Of a stretch of DNA of 64,000 nt, positions 52,147 to 59,215 are shown in pieces. This DNA is from Rugamonas aquatica (GTDB taxonomy: Bacteria > Pseudomonadota > Gammaproteobacteria > Burkholderiales > Burkholderiaceae_D). Numbering within the stretch: position 1 is the stretch's first letter; each line of letters starts with the position of its first letter. The notes beneath the pieces are model-generated. The model made no database searches and was not told the origin of the DNA. It worked only from the letters and a program-made list of their open reading frames with translations. The position numbers and the translations under genes are program-made. The DNA is taken from contig NZ_WHUG01000019.1 in assembly GCF_009380215.1 (NCBI RefSeq), forward strand, positions 67,224 through 131,223, given 5' to 3'.

Positions 52147-53066
52147 GAAACAGTTTTATCACCACCCTGATGGCGCAGGCGGCCCGGGACGAGCGCATCT
52201 TCCTGCTGTGCGGCGACCTCGGTTACTCGGTGCTGGAGCCGTTCGCCGAGGCTTATCCCGAGCGCTTCCTCAACGTCGGCATCGCCGAGCAGAACATGGT
52301 CGGCCTGGCGACGGGCCTGAGCATGGAAGGCTACACGGTGTTCTGCTACTCGATCGGCAATTTCCCGACCTTGCGGGCGATGGAGCAGATCCGCTACGAC
52401 GTCGCCTACCACGAGGCCAACGTCAAGATCATCGCGGTCGGCGGCGGCTACGCCTACGGCCCGCTGAGCACTTCGCACCACACCACCGAGGAACTGGGCA
52501 TGCTGCGCACCATCCCCGGCATGGTGGTCACCGCGCCGGGCGACCCGGCCGAGGTGGACGCCATGACAGCCTTCATCGCCCAGCACCGCGGCCCATGCTA
52601 TATGCGCCTCAACAAGGCCGGCGAAGCGCGCCTGCACGCGCAGCCGCCGGCGCTCAAGCTGGGCGACATCGTGCCGGTGCGCGTGGCGGCCGGCGGCGCC
52701 TCGGCGGCGGTGTTCGCCACCGGCGACATGGTCGGCTACGCGGCACGCTACCTGGCGCAGCACGCGCCGCACATCGACCTGTACAGCTTCCCCTTCGTCA
52801 ATCCGATCGACCGCGCGCAACTGGCGGCGCTGGCCGCGCGCTACCGCCACGTGGCCACGCTGGAGGAACACCAGGCCAACGGCGGCTTCGGCTCGGCCGT
52901 GCTGGAGCGCCTGCACGACCTGCTGTCCGACGGCGAGCTGGCGGCGCTGCCGGCGATCAGGCGCATCGCCATTCCGAATGCCTTCATCAGCAGCGCCGGC
53001 TCGCAGGATTTCCTGCGCGAGAAAATGGGCCTCCAGCTGAACGGCTGGCACGCCTCCCTGTCCTGA
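52143..53066 (+). CDS. Transketolase-like protein, C-terminal subunit
   Basis: 307 residues. It carries the pyrimidine-binding half and C-terminal domain of a transketolase: FLLCGDLGYSVLEPF, RFLNVGIAEQNMVGLATGLS (conserved Glu), YTVFCYSIGNFPTLRAMEQI, SHHTTEELGMLRTIPGMVV and HVATLEEHQANGGFG. It is the obligate partner of the subunit encoded immediately upstream (overlap of four bases). Its location within a CDP-dideoxysugar operon suggests formation of a branched-chain or extended sugar (inference). Confidence 0.9.
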   Translation: MRNSFITTLMAQAARDERIFLLCGDLGYSVLEPFAEAYPERFLNVGIAEQNMVGLATGLSMEGYTVFCYSIGNFPTLRAMEQIRYDVAYHEANVKIIAVGGGYAYGPLSTSHHTTEELGMLRTIPGMVVTAPGDPAEVDAMTAFIAQHRGPCYMRLNKAGEARLHAQPPALKLGDIVPVRVAAGGASAAVFATGDMVGYAARYLAQHAPHIDLYSFPFVNPIDRAQLAALAARYRHVATLEEHQANGGFGSAVLERLHDLLSDGELAALPAIRRIAIPNAFISSAGSQDFLREKMGLQLNGWHASLS

Positions 53067-53087
53067 ACCTTTACCGCGAGTGCTGAC

Positions 53088-54020
53088 ATGATTTCCATCC
53101 AAACGACCCTGGGCCAGTTCCAGCAAGGCGCGATCGACAAGCCGAGCTTCATCAAGACCATGTACGAGCAACACCACGCGGTGTTCTTCGACTACGCCAG
53201 CTACATCGGCCAGACCAACGTGCGCAAGATCGAGGTGGAAGACGGCAAGGTCATCATGACCTCGCGCGACCGCGGCATCCGCATCGCCTGCACGCCCGGC
53301 GACTACCGCGTGGCGCCGATGGAAACGCTGAACTTCTTCGACTACGAGAAGGAAGAGGCGACCATGATGGAGAACCTGGTGGCCGACGGCGACAACTTCT
53401 TCGACATCGGCGCCAACATCGGCTGGTACGCGCTCAACATCGCCGCCTCGCGCCGCGCCACCACGGTGTATGCGTTCGAGCCGATTCCGACCACCTACGG
53501 CCACCTGAGCACCAACCTGGCGCTCAACGCCAGCGCCAACATCAAGCCGCACAACTTCGGCCTGTCCGAACAGGCGGGCGAGTTCACCTTCTACTATCCG
53601 CCCGAGGGCTCGGGCAACGCCTCGGCGGTCAACCTGACCGGCCGCGACGACGTGCGCACCGCGCGCTGCGAAGTCCGCACGCTCGACGCCTACACCGCCG
53701 ACACCGGCGTGCGCGTGGACTTCATCAAGTGCGACGTCGAAGGCGCCGAGCTGCTGGTGTTCAAGGGCGGCTTCGAGACCATCAAGCGCGACCTGCCGAT
53801 CGTGCTGTCGGAAATCCTGCGCAAGTGGTCGGCCAAGTTCAACTACAACCCGAACGAGATCTTCGCGCTGTTCCGCAGCGCCGGCTACGAGGTCTACACG
53901 GCCGAAGGCGGGCGCCTGGTGCAGTTCGGCGAGATGGATGAACACACCATCCCGACCAACTACTTCTTCCTGCATCCGCGCAAGCACGCAGAGCAACTGC
54001 GCCGCTACCTGCGCGCCTGA
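53088..54020 (+). CDS. FkbM-family SAM-dependent methyltransferase
   Basis: 310 residues. FkbM-type fold: SAM motif I FFDIGANIGWYALNIA (residues ~104-119), VYAFEPIPTTYGHLSTNL, VDFIKCDVEGAELLVFKGG and PIVLSEILRKWS. FkbM enzymes O-methylate sugars or polyketides, so this one probably caps or decorates the glycan. It is a separate enzyme from the methyltransferase domains of the two GT41 proteins. Same strand and close spacing as the preceding sugar genes. Confidence 0.9.
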   Translation: MISIQTTLGQFQQGAIDKPSFIKTMYEQHHAVFFDYASYIGQTNVRKIEVEDGKVIMTSRDRGIRIACTPGDYRVAPMETLNFFDYEKEEATMMENLVADGDNFFDIGANIGWYALNIAASRRATTVYAFEPIPTTYGHLSTNLALNASANIKPHNFGLSEQAGEFTFYYPPEGSGNASAVNLTGRDDVRTARCEVRTLDAYTADTGVRVDFIKCDVEGAELLVFKGGFETIKRDLPIVLSEILRKWSAKFNYNPNEIFALFRSAGYEVYTAEGGRLVQFGEMDEHTIPTNYFFLHPRKHAEQLRRYLRA

Positions 54021-54031
54021 CCGGAGCGTCC

Positions 54032-55603
54032 ATGGAAAACCAAGACATCGTTCTGTCGATCTGCATCCCGACCTTCAACCGCGCGCCGTTCCTGCAGCAG
54101 ACGCTCGACAGCATGGTCAGCCAGCCGGCCTTCGCCGACACCCACGAGATCGAGATCGTCATCGCCGACAACGCGTCCGACGACGACACCGAGGCCGTGG
54201 CCGCCCGCTACGTGGCGGCCTTCCCCGGCAAGATCCAGTACCACCGCCACGCCGAGACCATCTCGCCGGACATGAACTTCAAGTTCGTCATGGAGCAGGG
54301 GCGCGGGCTGTACCTGAAGCTGCACAACGACAACCTGCTGGTCCATCCCGGCACCCTGGCCGAGCTGGTCAAGGTGTACCGCGCCACGGCGGCCGAGATG
54401 CCGGTGGTCTTCCTCACCAACGGCAACCACGCGCAGGGCAACCCGATCGAGGCGCTGACCAGCGTCAGCGATTTCGTGCGGCGGGTATCGTTCATGTCGA
54501 CCTGGATCGGCGGCTTCGGCATGTGGCGCAGCGAGTTCCACGCGCTGCCCGACTTCGCCCGCAACCAGCACCTGCGGCTGGTGCAGACCGACGTGATGCT
54601 GCGCCTGCTCGGCATGGGCAAGCGCGCCATCGTGCTGTTCGGCCACTACTTCAGCGGCGTGCCCACCGGCCGCAAGGGCAATTACAAGAAGGGCGGCTAC
54701 AACATCGCCGAGGTGTTCGGCAAGAACTACCTGAGCCTGCTCAAGCCCTACCTGGCCACCGGCCAGCTGGACCGCGCGATCTACGAGCACGAGAAAAAGC
54801 TGCTGCTGATCCAGCACATCATCCCATGCTACTTCGACCCGAACAACGACTACCAGAAGACCGGCTTCTTCGAACACATGCAGGATTATGTGGACGACGA
54901 CTACTTCTACCAGGCCGTGGCCCATCTCGACAGCGACGTGCCGCCGCGCCAGGCCGCGCCGGCCCCCGCGCCCGCTGCGGCGCCGGCGCCGACCTTCGAA
55001 GAGCAGAAGCGCGCCTACTGGCGCGCGCTGAACCCGCACAACCACACCGAGCTGACGATGTCGGCCGGGCCGTTCGATTTCAACCGCGTCACCGTCGGCC
55101 GCATGTCGTACGGCGAGCTCAACGTGATGGCCTATGGCCGCGAGGGCGAACGGCTGACCATCGGCAATTTCGTCTCGATGGCCAGCGAGGTCAAGTTCAT
55201 GTTGGGCGGCAACCACCCGTATGAAGGGGTGTCGACCTACCCGTTCCTGGTGAAGTATTTCGGCGAGATGCTGGAATCGACCAACAAGGGGCCGATCGTG
55301 GTGGGCGACGACGTCTGGATCGGCTACCAGGTGCTGATCCTGTCCGGCGTGACGATAGGCCAGGGCGCGGTGATCGCGGCCGGCAGCGTGGTGACCAGGG
55401 ACGTGGCGCCGTACACCATCGTCGGCGGCAATCCGGCCAAGTTCATCAAGCACCGCTACGCGCCGGCGGTGATCGAGAAGATGCTGAAGTTCGATTTCTC
55501 CAAGCTCAGCGACCAGACCATCCTGGCCAACCGCGACGTGCTGTACCAGCCGCTGACGGCCGACAACGTCGACGCCGTCATCGCCCGCCTGACTGCGGGC
55601 TGA
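54032..55603 (+). CDS. GT2 glycosyltransferase fused to CatB-like hexapeptide acetyltransferase
   Basis: 523 residues. The N-terminal ~300 residues are a GT2 domain (LSICIPTFNRAPFLQQTLDS, IVIADNASDDDTEAV). HNDN at ~98-101 stands where the D-x-D motif is expected. An Ala/Pro-rich linker (about 308-325) leads to a left-handed beta-helix acetyltransferase (about 350-500): FVSMASEVKFMLGGNHPYEG, VVGDDVWIGYQVLILSGVT and IVGGNPAKFIKHRY. The fusion suggests sequential transfer and O-acetylation of the same residue. Last intact gene of the plus-strand glycan cluster. Confidence 0.86.
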   Translation: MENQDIVLSICIPTFNRAPFLQQTLDSMVSQPAFADTHEIEIVIADNASDDDTEAVAARYVAAFPGKIQYHRHAETISPDMNFKFVMEQGRGLYLKLHNDNLLVHPGTLAELVKVYRATAAEMPVVFLTNGNHAQGNPIEALTSVSDFVRRVSFMSTWIGGFGMWRSEFHALPDFARNQHLRLVQTDVMLRLLGMGKRAIVLFGHYFSGVPTGRKGNYKKGGYNIAEVFGKNYLSLLKPYLATGQLDRAIYEHEKKLLLIQHIIPCYFDPNNDYQKTGFFEHMQDYVDDDYFYQAVAHLDSDVPPRQAAPAPAPAAAPAPTFEEQKRAYWRALNPHNHTELTMSAGPFDFNRVTVGRMSYGELNVMAYGREGERLTIGNFVSMASEVKFMLGGNHPYEGVSTYPFLVKYFGEMLESTNKGPIVVGDDVWIGYQVLILSGVTIGQGAVIAAGSVVTRDVAPYTIVGGNPAKFIKHRYAPAVIEKMLKFDFSKLSDQTILANRDVLYQPLTADNVDAVIARLTAG

Positions 55604-55638
55604 AGCATTGCCTTGCCGCCCCTGCTATAGAATCACCC

Positions 55639-56255
55639 ATGTTAACTGCCGAGTACCTGTTTCCATCAGAGCTGGACCTGAGCCCTTGCGGCTTGCGCAA
55701 CATTCTGTTTATCGGATCCTGCCTTTCCGAGTTCTACGCCACCGCATTCCAACAGTGCCATCCCGGGCTGCAGGTCGAGCACATCCTGTTCAACAATGCC
55801 CAAACGCTGCCGGTAAAGAGCCGCGAGCAGCTGGCCGCCTACGACCTGCAATACATCCAGCTGCCGGTGCGCGCCGCACGCCGGACGACTACCAGCACCA
55901 CTGGGCCCAGGGCGGCCGGGTCTTTGCCTTCGACGTCAAAGACCGCTACAGCGAATATGGTCTGGTGGGCGTGCTGTTCGTACTGCAAAACTGCGTGACG
56001 CAATACGTGATGAGCTGCCGCGTGCTGGGCATGGAGATCGAGGTGGCGGTGCTGCGCGCCGTAGTCGCGCTGCTGCGCGGCGCTGCGTCCACGCTGCCGA
56101 TCATGGGCCTGGTGCTGAATACCGACAAGAACACGCCGTCGCGCGGCGTCTTTGCCAGCGCCGGCTTCCAGGCCACCAGCCATCCGCAGCTATTTCTCAG
56201 CAAGGGGCCGCCTCCGGCGACGCCGGGCGCCCACGTCCAGCTGCGCTGGGCGTAG
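55639..56255 (+). pseudogene. Remnant of an fkbH-like gene (SGNH start and GNAT end, HAD core deleted)
   Basis: The frame starting at 55639 encodes an SGNH-like N-terminus (NILFIGSCLSEFYATAFQQ, HILFNNAQTLPVK) that runs out near 55870. The neighbouring +1 frame then encodes a typical FkbH C-terminus: DDYQHHWAQGGRVFAFDVKD, RYSEYGLVGVLFVLQN, MSCRVLGMEIEVAVLRAVVA, NTDKNTPSRGVFASAGF. The HAD phosphatase core that should separate these parts is missing, and the two ends are out of frame. FkbH-type proteins load glyceryl or related units. The gene looks recently decayed, because both remaining parts are still well conserved. Confidence 0.75.
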
Positions 56256-56268
56256 GCCGGGCCGGCGA

Positions 56269-57051
56269 TCAGAAATAGGCCAGGTCCAGCACCACGCCGG
56301 CGCTGGACAGCAGCGCCTGGCGCGCCAGCCGGGTCTGCATGTTAGGCGCCGCATGCTTGCGGTATAGCTGCAGCATCACTTCGACGATCTTGTCATCCTG
56401 CGAGTTCCCGCGCCGCATGTTCTCGGGCGCCGTGGCCTGGCTCTTGTGGATCACCACGCCGTCCGTGGCCAGGTGCGCCAGCTCGCGGCCGTGCATCGCG
56501 GCCAGCAGAAAATCCCAGTCTTCGTAGAGGATCAGCTCGGTCTCGTTGCGCACGCCGTCCAGCACGTCGCGGCGGTAGGCCACGCAACTGTTGGGGATGC
56601 GGTTGCGCACGTACACGCTGTCGAAGCTGACGTCGGCAATCGAGACCGGCTGAGTCGACAGCGCGGTCGGCGGGTAGACGGTGCGGTCTTCGTTCTGCAC
56701 CTGGAAGTCGCAGAACAGCAGCCCGGGCTTGTCCTGCAACAGGCGCGCCTTGAGCGCCGCCAGGTGGCCGGGGCGGAAGGTATCGTCGTCGTCGAGGAAC
56801 AGGATGTATTCGCCCTCGGCGATGGCCAGCCCGAGGTTGCGGCTGGCGGCCGGACCGCCCTTGCCGCTGCGGCGGATCACGTAGTCGAAGCGGCCGTCGA
56901 GCTGGCCCAGCTGCTGGTAGGGCGGCAGGTAGCCGGCCGTGTCCGATACGATGATGACGTTGAAATCCTGGCAGGTCTGGGCGATCAGCGACTCCACCGT
57001 GCGGATCAGCAGCAGCGGACGGTCGTGGGTGGCGATGATGATGGTGAACAC
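56269..57051 (-). CDS. GT2 family glycosyltransferase
   Basis: 260 residues from a GTG at 57051, supported by GGAG eight bases upstream. GT-A features: FTIIIATHDRPLLLIRTVES, NVIIVSDTAGYL, GGPAASRNLGLAIAEGEYI, a DDDD metal-binding motif at 87-90, and YEDWDFLLAAMHGREL as the acceptor-side signature. It is alone on this strand, convergent with the glycan cluster. Its leader resembles that of the type I secretion genes and contains a terminator-like stem, hinting at shared control. Confidence 0.88.
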   Translation of the reverse strand: MFTIIIATHDRPLLLIRTVESLIAQTCQDFNVIIVSDTAGYLPPYQQLGQLDGRFDYVIRRSGKGGPAASRNLGLAIAEGEYILFLDDDDTFRPGHLAALKARLLQDKPGLLFCDFQVQNEDRTVYPPTALSTQPVSIADVSFDSVYVRNRIPNSCVAYRRDVLDGVRNETELILYEDWDFLLAAMHGRELAHLATDGVVIHKSQATAPENMRRGNSQDDKIVEVMLQLYRKHAAPNMQTRLARQALLSSAGVVLDLAYF

Positions 57052-57082
57052 GTATCAGGCTCCGGGGCGGCTCGGTCCATGG

Positions 57083-57105
57083 AAAAAAGGGCGCGCCGGC
57101 GCGCC
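57083..57105 (-). terminator. Terminator or attenuator before the minus-strand GT2 gene
   Basis: GGCGCG-CCGG-CGCGCC (57090-57105) is followed in the minus direction by C and a T6 run (57088-57083). It would end the transcript from the secretion/SGNH genes. It also lies downstream of a promoter-like TAGAAT (57127-57122), so it could attenuate the GT2 transcript instead. Confidence 0.65.
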
Positions 57106-57111
57106 GCTATA

Positions 57112-57179
57112 CCAGCTTGCGATTCTAACCCGGCGCGCCGCCACGGGCATGCTTTTGTGTGGCAGAAACATCACCCCGG
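57112..57179 (-). promoter_or_regulatory. Conserved leader/operator copy 1 (upstream of GT2)
   Basis: These 68 bases align closely with 61382-61449. They share GATTCTAACC (on the minus strand a -10-like TAGAAT) and GCTTTTGTGTGGCAGAAACA. The latter is a degenerate version of the palindrome at 61428-61442. Confidence 0.5.
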
Positions 57180-57848
57180 CGTCATGCCGGGCAAGCGCCC
57201 GAGGATGGCGCGGAACAGCCGTTCGCTGATCTGCTCCATGCCCCAGTCCTTGGGATGGGCTTCGACACCGATATGCGCATAGGTCGGATGGGCGCGGTCG
57301 ACGTTGAGGGGACTGTCGAACAGATCGCCGATGTACACATACTGGGCGCCCTGGAGTTGACAGACCTGTTCAATCACGGAATCCGTGGCCGGCCTCGGCC
57401 ACCAGGTCGACACACAAAATACGTTCGGGCTGAAGGTGCAGGCGGCATACACCAGCAACTGCAGATTGTGGGCGAAGTCGTCCAGCTGCGTCTGGGTACG
57501 GACATTGTCGCCCAGCTGTATCACCATCACCGCCGGCTGCTGCAACAGCACCCCGTGCAGCGACCGTATGTGGTTGTCCGCCACCGTCGTATCCGACTCG
57601 AAGGGATAGAAGTTGCGGATATACGCCTGCCGTGGCTCGATCCGCAACTGCCGCATCAGCCGGTGGGCGTAATCCCTGCCGGTCGCGCTGGCCGCCATGC
57701 CATGGCTGTGGTGCCAGCCGATTTCAATGCCGGGGGCGTGCAAGGTCAGGCTGTTGCCGACGAATGCTATCTTCAGACCTTGATGTAACTCGGGCAGCTC
57801 ATGGAGTTCGAATTTGTTGTCGAGATAAGGCGTAATCATTCTGTGCAT
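57171..57848 (-). CDS. SGNH/GDSL-like protein coupled to the type I secretion genes
   Basis: 225 residues from the ATG at 57848, which overlaps the HlyD-family stop (TGATG). Blocks of the SGNH fold are visible: FVGNSLTLHAPG (block I, Ser33), VIQLGDNV (GDN at 113-115 in place of G-x-N-D) and AHPKDWGME near the C-terminus as the possible His block. There is no signal peptide. Translational coupling to the adaptor protein implies a role in secretion or in modifying the secreted substrate, for example de-acylation or acyl transfer (inference). It is a distant relative of the SGNH protein at 42256. Confidence 0.7.
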   Translation of the reverse strand: MHRMITPYLDNKFELHELPELHQGLKIAFVGNSLTLHAPGIEIGWHHSHGMAASATGRDYAHRLMRQLRIEPRQAYIRNFYPFESDTTVADNHIRSLHGVLLQQPAVMVIQLGDNVRTQTQLDDFAHNLQLLVYAACTFSPNVFCVSTWWPRPATDSVIEQVCQLQGAQYVYIGDLFDSPLNVDRAHPTYAHIGVEAHPKDWGMEQISERLFRAILGRLPGMTPG

Positions 57849-59215
57849 CAAGGTTCGCGTATCGATTCGTCCATCGCCCGCGTCAGCGGATACAGCAGGT
57901 AGGACATCACGGTGCGGTGGCCCACCACCACTTCGGCCGAGACCGTCATGCCCGGCAGCAGCTGGGCGCCGTCGGTCATCTTCTTCAGCTTGCCGGTGTA
58001 GGGGATGCGGCTCAGGTAGTAGGCGTCGAGGCCGCCGCCGTTCTTGTCGGCCGCCTCGCGCTTGAAGGAATCCTGGCTGATGGTGCGCACCTTGCCCTCC
58101 AACATGCCGTGCTGCTGGAACGAGAAGGCGTCGACCTTGATGTGGGCGACCGCGCCCTGCTTGATGTAGCCGATGTCGAGCGAATCGATCTGCACCTCGG
58201 CCTCCAGCTGCGCGCCCAGCGGCACCAGCGTGAACAGCGGCTCGGCTTCGCGCACGATGGAGCCGACCGACAGCTTGCCGATCTCCAGCACCACGCCGTC
58301 GGCCGGCGCCACCATGCGGATCGCCTTGGCGCGCTTGTCGGCCTTGGCCAGCTGCTCGTTGATGCCGTCGCGGTCGCGGGTGGCGCTCAGCAAGTCTTCC
58401 ATGGCTTTCTGGCGCCAGCTCTTGTCGAAGGCCGAGCGTTCGGACTGGGCGGCGGCCAGCTCGCTGGCCATCTCGATCGCCTTATTGCGCTGCAAGTCCA
58501 TATCGCGCTCGACTTCGAGGCGGCGGTCGCGCGCTTCCAGCAAGTGCATCTTGGCGCCGAACTGCTCGGCCATCAGCTGCTCCTGCATGGCTTCCACTTC
58601 GCGCAGCGACTTGACGCGCTGGGCCAGGATGGACTGGTCGTGCTTGTTGGTTTCCAGGCCGTGCTGCAGGCGCGCGATGTTCTGGTCCATCTTGTTCTTC
58701 TGCGCTTCGAAGTTGGCCTTGCGCTCGGTCGACAGCTGGGCTTGCAGCAAGCTGTCCGGCGTCGAGCCGCTGCCGGTGACGGCGCCGGGCTGGCCCGCCA
58801 GCTCGGCGCGCAGGCCGGCGGCCTGCGTGTTCAGGCTGTTCAGGCGCACGCGCAGCTGCTGCTCGTCGGCGGTGGTGAAGGTCGGATCCAGCGTGGCCAG
58901 CACCTGGCCTTTTTTCACCACCTGGCCGACGCGCACGTCGATGCTGGCGATGATGGAGGTGTCGAGCGGCTGCACCACGATGTTGGGCAGCGGATTGACC
59001 AGGCGGCCGTGGGCCACGACGATCTTCTCCACCGGCGAGACGCTGGCCCAGATGATGAAGAAGGCGAACGCCCCCAGCAGCACGTGCAGCGTGATGCGCA
59101 CGAAGCGCGGCAGCGGGCCGCGCTCGATGGCGTCGGCGTCGGGCAGAAACTCGATTTCGGTTTCATCCTTGCGGCGGCGCTTGAAGCTTAGAGGTGACTT
59201 GTTTGCTGGTTCCAT
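57848..59215 (-). CDS. HlyD-family type I secretion membrane-fusion protein
   Basis: 455 residues. A short cytoplasmic N-terminus (about 1-36), one membrane helix (about 38-60, LHVLLGAFAFFIIWASVSP), then the adaptor fold. First lipoyl half: VVAHGRLVNPLPNIVVQPLD and VGQVVKKGQVLATLDPTFT. A long coiled-coil hairpin spans about 110-290. Second lipoyl half (IRMVAPADGVVLEIGKLSVG) and beta-barrel domain complete it, ending near VSAEVVVGHRTVMSYLLYPLTRA. It bridges the ABC transporter to an outer-membrane TolC-type channel, which is not in the window. The start lies inside the 3' end of the ABC gene. Confidence 0.94.
   Translation of the reverse strand: MEPANKSPLSFKRRRKDETEIEFLPDADAIERGPLPRFVRITLHVLLGAFAFFIIWASVSPVEKIVVAHGRLVNPLPNIVVQPLDTSIIASIDVRVGQVVKKGQVLATLDPTFTTADEQQLRVRLNSLNTQAAGLRAELAGQPGAVTGSGSTPDSLLQAQLSTERKANFEAQKNKMDQNIARLQHGLETNKHDQSILAQRVKSLREVEAMQEQLMAEQFGAKMHLLEARDRRLEVERDMDLQRNKAIEMASELAAAQSERSAFDKSWRQKAMEDLLSATRDRDGINEQLAKADKRAKAIRMVAPADGVVLEIGKLSVGSIVREAEPLFTLVPLGAQLEAEVQIDSLDIGYIKQGAVAHIKVDAFSFQQHGMLEGKVRTISQDSFKREAADKNGGGLDAYYLSRIPYTGKLKKMTDGAQLLPGMTVSAEVVVGHRTVMSYLLYPLTRAMDESIREP

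Noticed and set aside
51331..53066. Assigning the two transketolase halves to 1-deoxyxylulose-5-phosphate synthase or the pentose phosphate pathway
   Set aside because: Split form, overlapping start and stop codons with sugar-nucleotide genes, and the short halves point to a dedicated sugar pathway.
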